Below, one piece after another: positions 54,407-62,733 of a DNA stretch of 64,000 nucleotides. The position numbers were made by a program, and so were the translations under genes. Positions within the stretch are counted from its first letter, which is position 1. Each line of letters starts with the position of its first letter. This DNA comes from Brachybacterium kimchii (lineage in GTDB: Bacteria > Actinomycetota > Actinomycetes > Actinomycetales > Dermabacteraceae), in the NCBI RefSeq assembly GCF_023373525.1, contig NZ_CP097218.1, forward strand, positions 1,736,001 to 1,800,000, given 5' to 3'. The notes under the pieces were generated by a model. It saw only the letters and a program-made list of their open reading frames with translations, made no database searches and was not told the DNA's origin.

Positions 54407-56038
54407 ATGACGGATCCGCAGAGGGCTTCCGACCCCGAGGGCGAGCTGCTGCTCGAGGTCCGAGGAGCCGTGAAGACGTTCCCCGGCGTGCGTGCGCTCT
54501 CCGGCATGCGTCTCGACCTGCACGCGGGAGAGGTGCTCGCCCTGGTCGGGGAGAACGGCGCCGGGAAGTCCACGCTCATGAAGGTGCTCACGGGCGTGCA
54601 TCGCCCCGACGCCGGCGAGTTCCGCTACCTGGGGCGCCCCCTGCGCGTGAGCGGCCCTCTGGACGCGGCCCGGCAGGGGCTCGCGATCATCCACCAGGAG
54701 CTGAACCTGATCCCCGCGCTCACCGTGGCGCAGAACATCTTCCTGCGCCGCGAGCATCCCGCCGCGGGCCTGTTCACCCGTCCCCGCGACCTCGAGGCGC
54801 GCACCCGGGACCTGCTGGACCGGCTCGGCATGGACCTCGACCCGTCGGCCCGCGCCGAGGACCTCACGGTCGCCCAGCAGCAGATGGTCGAGATCGCGAA
54901 GGCGCTCAGCTTCGACGCCCGTGTTCTGGTCATGGACGAGCCCACGGCCGCGCTCAACGAGACCGAGGCCGCCGCCCTCCACGCCCTCATCCGCGACTTC
55001 GTCACCCCGCGCACCGGCGTCGTCTTCATCTCCCACCGCATGGAGGAGCTGCGCGGTCTCGCCGACCGCGTCCAGGTGATCCGCGACGGCGAGTACGTGG
55101 ACGACTTCCCGATGGCCGGCGCGACCCTCGACGAGGTCGTCACGAAGATGGTCGGCCGCCCCGTCGACACCTCCGGGCGCGCGCACGCGCCGCGCGACGC
55201 GCCGCCCGAGGGCGAGGACCGCCCGGTCCTCCTCGCCGTCGAGCACCTGCGCAGCGAGCCGCTCGTCCACGACGTCTCCTTCGAGCTGCGCGAGGGCGAG
55301 ATCCTGGGCTTCGCGGGGCTGATGGGCGCCGGACGCACGGAGACGGCGCGCGCGCTGATCGGGTCCCTCCCCCGCCAGCGCGGCGAGGTCCGTCTGCGCG
55401 GGCGGCCCGTCGCCTTCCGCTCCCCCGCCCAGGCGGCCCGCGCCGGCATCGGCTACCTGCCCGAGGACCGCAAGCGTCTGGGCCTCATGCTCGAGAGCTC
55501 CGTGCTGGCGAACATGGAGCTCTCAGCGCTCGGCTCCCGCTTCCAGCGCGCGGGCCTCGTGCGCCGCGCCGACGCGCGCCAGGCTGCCGAGGAGCAGGCG
55601 AGCGCCCTGCGCATCCGCACCCCGCACCTCGAGCAGCCGATCAAGAACCTCTCGGGAGGCAATCAGCAGAAGGCCGTCATCGGCCGCTGGCTGATGCGGG
55701 AGAGCGACGTGCTGATCTTCGACGAGCCCACCCGCGGCATCGACGTCGGCGCGAAGGAGGAGATCCACTCGCTTCTCGAGGAGCTCGCCGCGCAGGGCCG
55801 CTCCCTGATCGTCATCTCCTCCGAGCTGCCCGAGGTGCTGCGCCTGGCCCACCGCGTCGTCGTCATGGCCGAGGGCCGCGTCACCGGCGTGCTCGAGGCG
55901 GCCGACGCCGACCCCGAGTCCGTCATGCGCCTCGCCGCCGTCGAGGAGGCCCCCGCGCACCCCCGCACCACGGATCCCGACCCCGCCCCTGAGCGCGGGC
56001 GCACCGACGCGCCCGCCACCACGGAAGGACACCGATGA
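54407..56038 (+). CDS. ribose-type sugar ABC transporter, double ATPase
   Basis: 543 residues with two fused nucleotide-binding domains. First: Walker A GENGAGKSTLMKVLTGV (about 46-62), signature region LTVAQQQMVEIAKAL, Walker B VLVMDEPTAALN. Second: degenerate Walker A GLMGAGRTETARAL (about 302-315), signature NLSGGNQQKAVIGRWLM and Walker B VLIFDEPTRGIDVG. This asymmetry is typical of RbsA/MglA/AraG. The C-terminus carries about 40 extra Pro/Ala/Asp residues. Substrate is probably a pentose or hexose; the family cannot be resolved further. Confidence 0.92.
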   Translation: MTDPQRASDPEGELLLEVRGAVKTFPGVRALSGMRLDLHAGEVLALVGENGAGKSTLMKVLTGVHRPDAGEFRYLGRPLRVSGPLDAARQGLAIIHQELNLIPALTVAQNIFLRREHPAAGLFTRPRDLEARTRDLLDRLGMDLDPSARAEDLTVAQQQMVEIAKALSFDARVLVMDEPTAALNETEAAALHALIRDFVTPRTGVVFISHRMEELRGLADRVQVIRDGEYVDDFPMAGATLDEVVTKMVGRPVDTSGRAHAPRDAPPEGEDRPVLLAVEHLRSEPLVHDVSFELREGEILGFAGLMGAGRTETARALIGSLPRQRGEVRLRGRPVAFRSPAQAARAGIGYLPEDRKRLGLMLESSVLANMELSALGSRFQRAGLVRRADARQAAEEQASALRIRTPHLEQPIKNLSGGNQQKAVIGRWLMRESDVLIFDEPTRGIDVGAKEEIHSLLEELAAQGRSLIVISSELPEVLRLAHRVVVMAEGRVTGVLEAADADPESVMRLAAVEEAPAHPRTTDPDPAPERGRTDAPATTEGHR

Positions 56039-57042
56039 GCACGCTCGCCGCCTCCCCGGCCCGCGAGGAGGCCGGCACCGGCCGCCCCCGCGGACCGCGC
56101 CGCGTCCGCCTCCAGCAGCTGCTGGCCGCCGGGACCCTCGTCCTGATCTTCCTCGCGTTCTCCATCGCGAGCCCCACGATCTTCCCGACCTGGGGGAACA
56201 TCGTCACGATCCTCTACTCGACCGTGGTGATCGGTCTGCTCGCCCTGGGCGCGACCTTCGTGATCACCACCGCCGGCATCGACCTGTCGGTGGGCACGGG
56301 GATGGCGCTGTGCGCGGTGATGAGCGGCATGTTCATCGTGAACTGGGGGATCCCGGTCCCGCTCGGGATCGTGCTCGCGATCCTCTTCGGCGGCCTCATC
56401 GGCCTGATCAACGGGGTGAGCGTCGCGATCCTCGACCTGCCGCCGTTCATCGCGACCCTGGCGATGATGATGGTCGCCTCCGGGCTCGCGCTGGTGATCT
56501 CCGGCGCGGCCCCGATCTACTTCGAGGCCCCCTCCTACATGGGCTTCTCGACCGGGACGATCATCCCGTCGATCCCCAACGCCGTGCTCGTGCTGGCCCT
56601 CGCCGCCGTGATCGCGGCGGTGCTCATGTCGCGCACCCTGCTGGGGCGCTATGCGACCGCGATCGGCTCCAACCAGGAGGCCGCGGAGCTCGCGGGCGTG
56701 GCCGTGAAGAAGTGGCTGATGATCGTCTACATCGTGGGAGGTCTGTTCACGGGGCTCGCGGGCGTCATGATCTCGGCCCGGCTCGGCTCCGCGCAGCCCG
56801 CGACCGGCATGGGCTACGAGCTCGACGCGATCGCCGCCGTCGTCATCGGCGGGACCTCGCTGTCCGGCGGGCGCGGCACGATCGTCGGCACGATGATCGG
56901 CGCGCTCATCATCTCCGTGCTCACCAACGGTCTGCAGATCCTCTCGATCCCGCAGGAATGGCAGGACGTCCTGCTGGGCGCGGTGATCCTGGTGGCCGTA
57001 TTCATCGACCGCCTGCGCCGCCGCGCGGAGCGCACGGCATGA
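56035..57042 (+). CDS. ribose-type sugar ABC transporter, permease
   Basis: 335 residues, about eight to ten membrane helices of the RbsC type: VVIGLLALGATFVITTAGIDLSVG (about 63-86), the NGVSVAILDLPPFIATLAMM loop, GRYATAIGSNQEAAELAGVAVKKW (EAA-like coupling loop) and the end GGTSLSGGRGTIVGTMIGALI. It starts in ATGA overlap with the ATPase gene and ends in the same overlap with the binding protein gene. Confidence 0.94.
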   Translation: MSTLAASPAREEAGTGRPRGPRRVRLQQLLAAGTLVLIFLAFSIASPTIFPTWGNIVTILYSTVVIGLLALGATFVITTAGIDLSVGTGMALCAVMSGMFIVNWGIPVPLGIVLAILFGGLIGLINGVSVAILDLPPFIATLAMMMVASGLALVISGAAPIYFEAPSYMGFSTGTIIPSIPNAVLVLALAAVIAAVLMSRTLLGRYATAIGSNQEAAELAGVAVKKWLMIVYIVGGLFTGLAGVMISARLGSAQPATGMGYELDAIAAVVIGGTSLSGGRGTIVGTMIGALIISVLTNGLQILSIPQEWQDVLLGAVILVAVFIDRLRRRAERTA

Positions 57043-58040
57043 CCGGGGGCGAGGACGGGACGGTCGGCGGGTCGCGTGCCGCTCGGCGCGCGCCGAGCCG
57101 TCGCGCGCTGCTCGCCCTCGGCGGCGTGGGCCTGCTGCTGCCGGCGGCGGGCTGCGGCCGCTCGCGCGAGGACGTCACGCACATCGCCCTGGTCTCCAAG
57201 GGCTTCCAGCACCAGTTCTGGCAGGCCGTGCGTCGCGGCGCCCGCGCGGAGGCCGACGAGAACGGCGTGGTCCTCACCTTCGAGGGTCCGCCCGCGGAGA
57301 CCGATGTCGAGGCCCAGATCACGATGCTGCAGAACGCCGTGACGAGGAACCCCGACGCGCTGGGCCTCGCGGCCCTGGACTCCCGCGCGGCGGCGCTGGC
57401 CCTCGACGAGGCGCACTCCAAGGGGATCCCGGTGGTCGCCTTCGACTCGGGTGTGGACTCCGACATCCCGCTCGCGACGGTCGCCACCGACAACGCCGCG
57501 GCCGCGAAGGAGGCCGCCAAGCACATGTGCGAGCTGATCGACGGCACGGGGCAGGTGGGCATCGTCGCCCACGACCAGGTGTCCCTCTCCGGCACGGACC
57601 GCCGCGACGGCTTCCTGGCCGGGCTGGAGGAGTACGGCTCCGGGGTGGAGGCGCTCGAGGTGCAGTACGGCGAGGGCGACCAGGCGAAGTCGGCCGACAT
57701 CGCGCGCTCCATGGTCACCGCGCACCCCGACCTGAAGGGGCTGTTCGGCACCAACGAGGGCTCGGCGATCGGCGTCCTCAAGGGGGTCGAGGAGTCCGGG
57801 CGCACCGACCTGGCCGTGATCGGCTTCGACTCCGGGCGCGCGCAGGTCGAGGCGATCCGCTCCGGCGAGATGGCGGGCGCCGTCACCCAGGACCCGATGC
57901 AGATGGGTCGCCTCACCGTGCGCACCGCGATCGAGGCCCTCGCGGGGAAAAAGGTCGAGAAGATGATCGACACCGGATTCCTCTGGTACGACGCGGACAA
58001 CATCGACAGCGACGACGTGCAGCGGGCCGTGTACCTCTGA
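57039..58040 (+). CDS. ribose-type sugar ABC transporter, substrate-binding lipoprotein
   Basis: 333 residues. Signal with twin arginines (PSRRALLALGG, 19-29) and lipobox PAAGC with Cys39, suggesting Tat export and lipid anchoring. Mature part is a peripla_BP_4 (family 1) protein: IALVSKGFQHQFWQAVRRGARAEADE, NPDALGLAALDSRAAALALDEAHSKGIPVVAFDSGV and the GLFGTNEGSAIGVLKGVEE hinge. The operon lacks a sugar kinase or isomerase in the window, so the fate of the substrate is unclear. Confidence 0.92.
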   Translation: MTGGEDGTVGGSRAARRAPSRRALLALGGVGLLLPAAGCGRSREDVTHIALVSKGFQHQFWQAVRRGARAEADENGVVLTFEGPPAETDVEAQITMLQNAVTRNPDALGLAALDSRAAALALDEAHSKGIPVVAFDSGVDSDIPLATVATDNAAAAKEAAKHMCELIDGTGQVGIVAHDQVSLSGTDRRDGFLAGLEEYGSGVEALEVQYGEGDQAKSADIARSMVTAHPDLKGLFGTNEGSAIGVLKGVEESGRTDLAVIGFDSGRAQVEAIRSGEMAGAVTQDPMQMGRLTVRTAIEALAGKKVEKMIDTGFLWYDADNIDSDDVQRAVYL

Positions 58041-58096
58041 GCGTGCCGGGCGAAAACCCCTCGGCTCGTGCGACCCCCGCCCGCTACCGTCGGACC

Positions 58097-58954
58097 ATGG
58101 AACCCCGTGCACAGCACTTCGCCGAGAACCGCGCCAACTGGGACGACCGCTCGGCGCTCCACGAGGCCTCGGGCTACGGCATCGAGGAGCTCGTCGCCGA
58201 CCCGTCGGCGATCAGTCCCGCGCTGGCCCAGGACCGCGAGCGCCTCGGGGACCTCACGGGGCTCGACGTCATCCACCTGCAGTGCCACCTGGGCACCGAC
58301 ACGGTCGGGCTCGCACGCCTCGGCGCCCGCCGGGTCGTCGGCCTGGATCTCTCACCCGCCTCCCTCGCCCGGGCCGCACGGATCGCCGAGCGCTGCCGCG
58401 CCGATCTCGAGCTCGTCGAGGCCAACGTGTACGACGCGCGCGAGGCGGTGAGCGGGGACTTCGACCTCGTGTACACGTCGATCGGGGTGCTGTGCTGGCT
58501 GCCCGACGTGCGCGCCTGGGCGCGGGTGATCGCCTCCCTGCTGCGCCCCGGCGGCAGATTCCTCGTCCGCGACGACCACCCGATGTTCATGGCCATCGGC
58601 GAGGACGTGAGCGACGGGCTGCGCATCGAGCAGCCCTATTTCGAGCGCGAGCAGCCGATGACCTGGGACGAGGAGTTCAGCTACGTGGAGGCTCCGCCCG
58701 ATGCCCCCGCGATCGCGCACAGCCGCAGCCACCAGTGGAACCACTCCCTCGCGCAGATCGTGAACGCCCTGCTGGAGGCCGGCCTGGTGCTCGACTCGCT
58801 CGAGGAGACGCCGTACTCGGCCTGGTGCCCGTGGCCCGATCTCATGGTGCGCGAGGGGGACCGCTGGCGTCTGCGGGAGGACCCCGACCGGATCGCCCTG
58901 CAGTTCGTCGCGACCGCCCACAGGCCGGCGATCGACGCCGATGGTGAAGGATGA
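58097..58954 (+). CDS. class I SAM-dependent methyltransferase
   Basis: 285 residues. Motif I reads VIHLQCHLGTDTVGLARLGA (about 59-78), a Gly-poor variant typical of a group of actinobacterial small-molecule methyltransferases, followed by VVGLDLSPASLARAARIAE and DLVYTSIGVLCWLPDVRAWARVI. The C-terminal half has SHQWNHSLAQIVNALLEAGL. Substrate unknown. TACCGT (58085-58090) ends 6 bases before the ATG, so it is probably transcribed separately from the transporter as a leaderless mRNA. Confidence 0.88.
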   Translation: MEPRAQHFAENRANWDDRSALHEASGYGIEELVADPSAISPALAQDRERLGDLTGLDVIHLQCHLGTDTVGLARLGARRVVGLDLSPASLARAARIAERCRADLELVEANVYDAREAVSGDFDLVYTSIGVLCWLPDVRAWARVIASLLRPGGRFLVRDDHPMFMAIGEDVSDGLRIEQPYFEREQPMTWDEEFSYVEAPPDAPAIAHSRSHQWNHSLAQIVNALLEAGLVLDSLEETPYSAWCPWPDLMVREGDRWRLREDPDRIALQFVATAHRPAIDADGEG

Positions 58955-58958
58955 GCGC

Positions 58959-59807
58959 ATGACGCACCCCTGGGATCCCGCATCCGTCCCCGCACCCTCG
59001 ACGTCCACCGGCTCCTCCATTCCCGCTGGCACCGCGGCGCCCCGCGGCGACGGCTCCGCCGGGGACGCCGACTACTCGGCGATCGGCGCGGGCTACCGCA
59101 CCTACCGTCGGCCGGACCCGCGGATCGCGGAGGCGATCGAGGACGCGCTGGGGACCGCGCGCACCCTGGTGAACGTGGGCGCGGGCGCAGGGTCCTACGA
59201 GCCGACGGACCGCGAGGTCACGCCCGTCGAGCCGAGCGCCACCATGCGCGCGCAGCGGCCGTCGGACCTCGCCCCCGCGATCGAGGCGGGCGCCGAGGAC
59301 CTCCCGTTCGCCGACGGCGCCTTCGACGCGGCGCTCGCCTCCTTCACCGTCCATCAGTGGGGCGACCTCGAGAAGGGGCTGCGCGAGATGCGGCGCGTGA
59401 CCGCCGGGCCCGTCGTCGTGCTGAGCTGCGATCCGGCGGCGCTCGACAGGTTCTGGCTGGCCGAGTACGCGCCGGAGGTGATCGCGACCGAGGCCTCCCG
59501 CTACCCGGCTCCAGCGCGCATCGCCGAGATCCTGGGCGGCGACGTCGAGGTGCGGGAGCTGCCGATCCCGCGCGGCTGCACCGACGGCTTCGGCGAGGCC
59601 TACTTCGGTCGGCCCGAGGCCCTGCTGGATGCGGGCGCCCGCACGGCGAACTCGGCGTGGAGCTTCGTGGGCCCGGAGGTCTCCGAGCGCTTCGTGCGCG
59701 AGCTGGGCGCGGACCTCGAGTCCGGGGCGTGGGATGCGCGGCACGGGCATCTGCGCGAGGCGGAGGCGTTCGACGGCTCCCTGCGCCTGATCATCGCGCG
59801 GCCCTGA
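58959..59807 (+). CDS. class I SAM-dependent methyltransferase (type 11)
   Basis: 282 residues from ATG 58959, preceded by AAGGA at a 7-base spacing. A Pro/Ser/Ala-rich head (about 1-35), then GYRTYRRPDPRIAEAIEDALG and motif I LVNVGAGAGSYEPTD (about 71-85), EDLPFADGAFDAALASFTVHQW and REMRRVTAGPVVVLSCDP. This is the UbiE/methyltransferase-11 layout. It starts 4 bases after the previous methyltransferase gene stops and is likely cotranscribed. Substrate unknown. Confidence 0.88.
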   Translation: MTHPWDPASVPAPSTSTGSSIPAGTAAPRGDGSAGDADYSAIGAGYRTYRRPDPRIAEAIEDALGTARTLVNVGAGAGSYEPTDREVTPVEPSATMRAQRPSDLAPAIEAGAEDLPFADGAFDAALASFTVHQWGDLEKGLREMRRVTAGPVVVLSCDPAALDRFWLAEYAPEVIATEASRYPAPARIAEILGGDVEVRELPIPRGCTDGFGEAYFGRPEALLDAGARTANSAWSFVGPEVSERFVRELGADLESGAWDARHGHLREAEAFDGSLRLIIARP

Positions 59808-59813
59808 GCGCGC

Positions 59814-60662
59814 TCAGAAGAGGATCGTGGTGAGCTCGCCGCGCTGGGTGAAGCCGGCGGCGGCGTACGCGCGGCGCGCGGGCTCGTTGAAGTCGTTGAC
59901 GTAGAGGGAGACCCGCGGGGCGTGGTCCCGGGCGACCAGGCCGACGAGGTCGTGCATGGCGGCGCGGCCCACCCCCTCCCCGCGGCGCGCGGGGTCCACC
60001 CAGACGCCGTGGATCTGGGCGACGGGACCCAGCACCGCGCCCACGTCGGCCTTGAACAGCACCCGCCCGTCTCGCACGACCACGTACGTGCGGCCCAGGG
60101 TGATGAGGTCGCGCACGCGCGCCCGGTAGCCGCGACCGCCGTCGTGCGCGAGCGGATCGGTGCCGACCTCCTCGCGGAACATGGAGACCGCGGCGGGGAA
60201 GACGATCTCCTCCTCGCCGCGCACCGCCCGGCGCAGACCCGAGGGCGGCAGGGGCCGCGACGGCGCCGCGGTCGCCTCGAGCAGCGGCTGGGACCAGCGC
60301 TGCTCGCGGATCTGCCGTCCCCAGACGGGGGCCAGCTGCGCCCACAGCGACGCGACCGCCGAGCGCTCCCCGACGATCGAGCTGCAGCGGCGGGGACGCG
60401 CGGCGAGATGCTCGGCGAACAGGCCGATCGAGCGGGGGCTCGCGCTCACCGGCGACACGTTCACTCCGTGCCAGAGGAGGCCGTCGGTGTGCCGCTCCTC
60501 CCCCGCGATGCTGAACTCCTGACCGACGCTCAGGCTGTGGCGGAGGTCGACGAGCCGCGCGCCCGGGAGGGCGTTGACCAGGGGGTCCGTGAGGACGTGG
60601 TCGATCGCGCCCTGCACGCCGGTGGGCCTCAGGGCTCGCAGCCGAGGACCGCGGGAGAACAT
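59814..60662 (-). CDS. GNAT family N-acetyltransferase (Rv2867c type)
   Basis: 282 residues from ATG 60662. N-terminal half (about 1-145) is the DUF4081-like domain with SIGLFAEHLAARPRRCSSIVGERSAVASLWAQLAP. The C-terminal GNAT fold holds AQIHGVWVDPARRGEGVGRAAMHDLV (about 215-240, acetyl-CoA loop) and LYVNDFNEPARRAYAAAGFTQRG. In mycobacteria the homologue lies beside ispG and rip1; here it directly follows rip1. Substrate unknown. Confidence 0.88.
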   Translation of the reverse strand: MFSRGPRLRALRPTGVQGAIDHVLTDPLVNALPGARLVDLRHSLSVGQEFSIAGEERHTDGLLWHGVNVSPVSASPRSIGLFAEHLAARPRRCSSIVGERSAVASLWAQLAPVWGRQIREQRWSQPLLEATAAPSRPLPPSGLRRAVRGEEEIVFPAAVSMFREEVGTDPLAHDGGRGYRARVRDLITLGRTYVVVRDGRVLFKADVGAVLGPVAQIHGVWVDPARRGEGVGRAAMHDLVGLVARDHAPRVSLYVNDFNEPARRAYAAAGFTQRGELTTILF

Positions 60663-60675
60663 GGATCCGAGCCTC

Positions 60676-62016
60676 TCACGGGAACAGGGTGATGGGGTCC
60701 ACGATGTCCGCATACAGCAGCATGACGGTCATCGCGAGGAAGAGCAGCGCGACCACATTGGTCAGCGGCAGCAGCCGCGACATGTCCACCGGGCCCGGGT
60801 CGGGCCTCCCGCGCCAGCGCGCGATCCGCCGTCGGACCCCCTCGACGAGGGCGCCGGCGACGTGACCGCCGTCCAGGGGCATGAGCGGGATCAGGTTGAA
60901 CACGAACAGGGCCATGTTCAGCGAGGCGAGCATCGAGATCAGCGTGGAGACCTTCGCCGTGAGGTCGAAGCGGGGCTGGTCTGCGCTCGCGACCTCCCCC
61001 GCGAGCCTGCTCACGCCGACCACGCCGATGGGACCGTCGGGATCCCGCTCGCCGTCGCCGAAGGCGGCCTTCCCGACGTCGATCAGCCGCATGGGCAGCG
61101 TGACGACGATCCGGGCGGTCCCCTCGAAGGTCTGCAGGACCATGCCCGGCACCTCGAGCGGCGACTGCCGGCGCAGCTCCTGGCCGGGGCCGACGCCCAG
61201 GAAGCCGACCTCCTCGGTGACCACGTCCCCGTGCGCATCGGTCTTCGCGCTGCCGTCCTCGGCGATCACGGGCCGCTCGTCGAGGATCGGTGTCGCGTGC
61301 AGGGTGATCCGCTCCCCGTCGCGCTCGACGACCACGTCGATCTCGCGGTCGCCGGCGCCGCGCACGGCGCTCGTGACGTCGGCCCACTGATCGATCGCGT
61401 GCCCGTCGATCTCCAGCAGCCGATCGCCGGGCTCGATCCCCGCGGCGAGGGCGGGGGCCTCGGGATGCCCCGTGCAGGAGGTGCCCTCGGGGGCGTCGGC
61501 CGGGAGCACGCAGCGGGAGACGGTCTCGACGGTCGTCGACGAGGCCGGCAGGCCGATCCCGCACACGAGGACCCCGAGCAGCACCGCGCTGATCAGGAGG
61601 TTCATCGTCGGCCCGCCGAGCATGACGACGAGCTTGCGCGGCACGGTCAGCGCGGAGAACGTGCGGTGGGACTCGGCCGGGTCGTACTGCTCGGCCTCCC
61701 ACTCGCGGGCGTCCTGCGCCATCTGCTGGAACAGGCCCGTGGAGTCCTCGCGGATCGTCCCCGGGGCGTCGTCGCGGCGCGGCGGGTACATGCCGATCAT
61801 GCGGATGTACCCGCCCAGCGGGATCGCCTTGACGCCGTACTCGGTCTCGCCGCGGCGACGGGAGAGGATGGTCGGCCCGAAGCCGATCATGTACTGGGTG
61901 ACGCGCACCCCGAACGCCTTGGCGGGGATCAGGTGCCCCAGCTCGTGCAGCGCGATCGAGACCGCGATGCCCAGGGCGACGGCCAGCACCCCGAGCGCGT
62001 ACAGGAGGACTGTCAT
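60676..62016 (-). CDS. rip1: M50 site-2 intramembrane protease (RseP/Rip1)
   Basis: 446 residues. Zinc motif HELGH (24-28) in the first membrane helix and the partner motif NLIPLMPLDGGHVAGALVEG in a late helix, with PDZ domain between (about 170-270, LAAGIEPGDRLLEIDGHAI). Three to four membrane helices. It cleaves anti-sigma factors and other single-pass proteins within the membrane. The usual neighbours dxr and ispG are not present on either side. Confidence 0.95.
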   Translation of the reverse strand: MTVLLYALGVLAVALGIAVSIALHELGHLIPAKAFGVRVTQYMIGFGPTILSRRRGETEYGVKAIPLGGYIRMIGMYPPRRDDAPGTIREDSTGLFQQMAQDAREWEAEQYDPAESHRTFSALTVPRKLVVMLGGPTMNLLISAVLLGVLVCGIGLPASSTTVETVSRCVLPADAPEGTSCTGHPEAPALAAGIEPGDRLLEIDGHAIDQWADVTSAVRGAGDREIDVVVERDGERITLHATPILDERPVIAEDGSAKTDAHGDVVTEEVGFLGVGPGQELRRQSPLEVPGMVLQTFEGTARIVVTLPMRLIDVGKAAFGDGERDPDGPIGVVGVSRLAGEVASADQPRFDLTAKVSTLISMLASLNMALFVFNLIPLMPLDGGHVAGALVEGVRRRIARWRGRPDPGPVDMSRLLPLTNVVALLFLAMTVMLLYADIVDPITLFP

Positions 62017-62092
62017 GGGAGGGGGCGCCCGCTGGGGACGCGCTCGATCCGGAGGGCCCCGAAGGCGGCCGACGGGGTCCGGACGGGCAGGA

Positions 62093-62641
62093 TCACGGCA
62101 CGGAGGCCATGAGGTCGGCGACGTGGTCGAGGTACACGTCCACGACGGCCTCCTGGTAGCCGTCCTGGCCCTTGCGGCGGCGGAAGGCCGCCCGGCGCAC
62201 GTCGTCCACGCTCATCGGCAGACCCTCGGTGAAGTAGGCGATGAGCTGGTCGCACAGGGCGTCGACATCCGTGCGGTCGTAGGAGCGCTCACCGTGGGCG
62301 GCCGGGGCGAAGCGCTCCCCGGCGGGACGCTCGAGGCGGTCCTTGAGGGTCTCGGCGCGCTCGGTGAGGCGGGAGATCCACTGGTCCTCGCCCTGGCGGG
62401 CGATGGCGTCGTCGCGCTGCTGGAGGGCGAAGGCGTCCGAGAGCCGATCCAGGGCCTCGTCGACGGTGCGCATGTCGTAGCCGCCGCGGATGGTGCCGAA
62501 GCTCGCCGAGGTGACGTCGGCGCTGTCGAAGCCGGAGCCGCCGTGCTCATAGGCGGTGCGGGCGCGCGCGAGGAAGTCGTCCACCTCATGCGGGTCGTAG
62601 CCGACGCTGAAGCGGGAGACGCGCTCGAACGATGTGCTCAC
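62093..62641 (-). CDS. DivIVA domain-containing protein
   Basis: 182 residues from GTG 62641 with GGAAGG upstream. Two short DivIVA-type motifs: FSVGYDPHEVDDFLARARTAYE (about 11-32) and FGTIRGGYDMRTVDEALDRL (about 48-67). The central region is predicted helical; the C-terminus (SYDRTDVDALCDQLIAYF) echoes the motif. DivIVA proteins bind curved membranes and, in actinobacteria, mark poles or septa. Much shorter than Wag31, so a minor family member. Position between rlmN and rip1 is conserved in Micrococcales. Confidence 0.82.
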   Translation of the reverse strand: MSTSFERVSRFSVGYDPHEVDDFLARARTAYEHGGSGFDSADVTSASFGTIRGGYDMRTVDEALDRLSDAFALQQRDDAIARQGEDQWISRLTERAETLKDRLERPAGERFAPAAHGERSYDRTDVDALCDQLIAYFTEGLPMSVDDVRRAAFRRRKGQDGYQEAVVDVYLDHVADLMASVP

Positions 62642-62712
62642 GTGGCAGTTCCTTCCAAGGGTCGATGCCGCTCCCCCACTGTACCGAGCGGGCGGGGCGG
62701 GGAGCTGGTGCC

Positions 62713-62733
62713 GCGCCGGGCGGATCCCGGCGC
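62713..62733 (-). terminator. hairpin directly after rlmN
   Basis: GCGCCGGG (62713-62720) and CCCGGCGC (62726-62733) pair perfectly with a 5-base loop and abut the rlmN stop codon. Confidence 0.6.
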
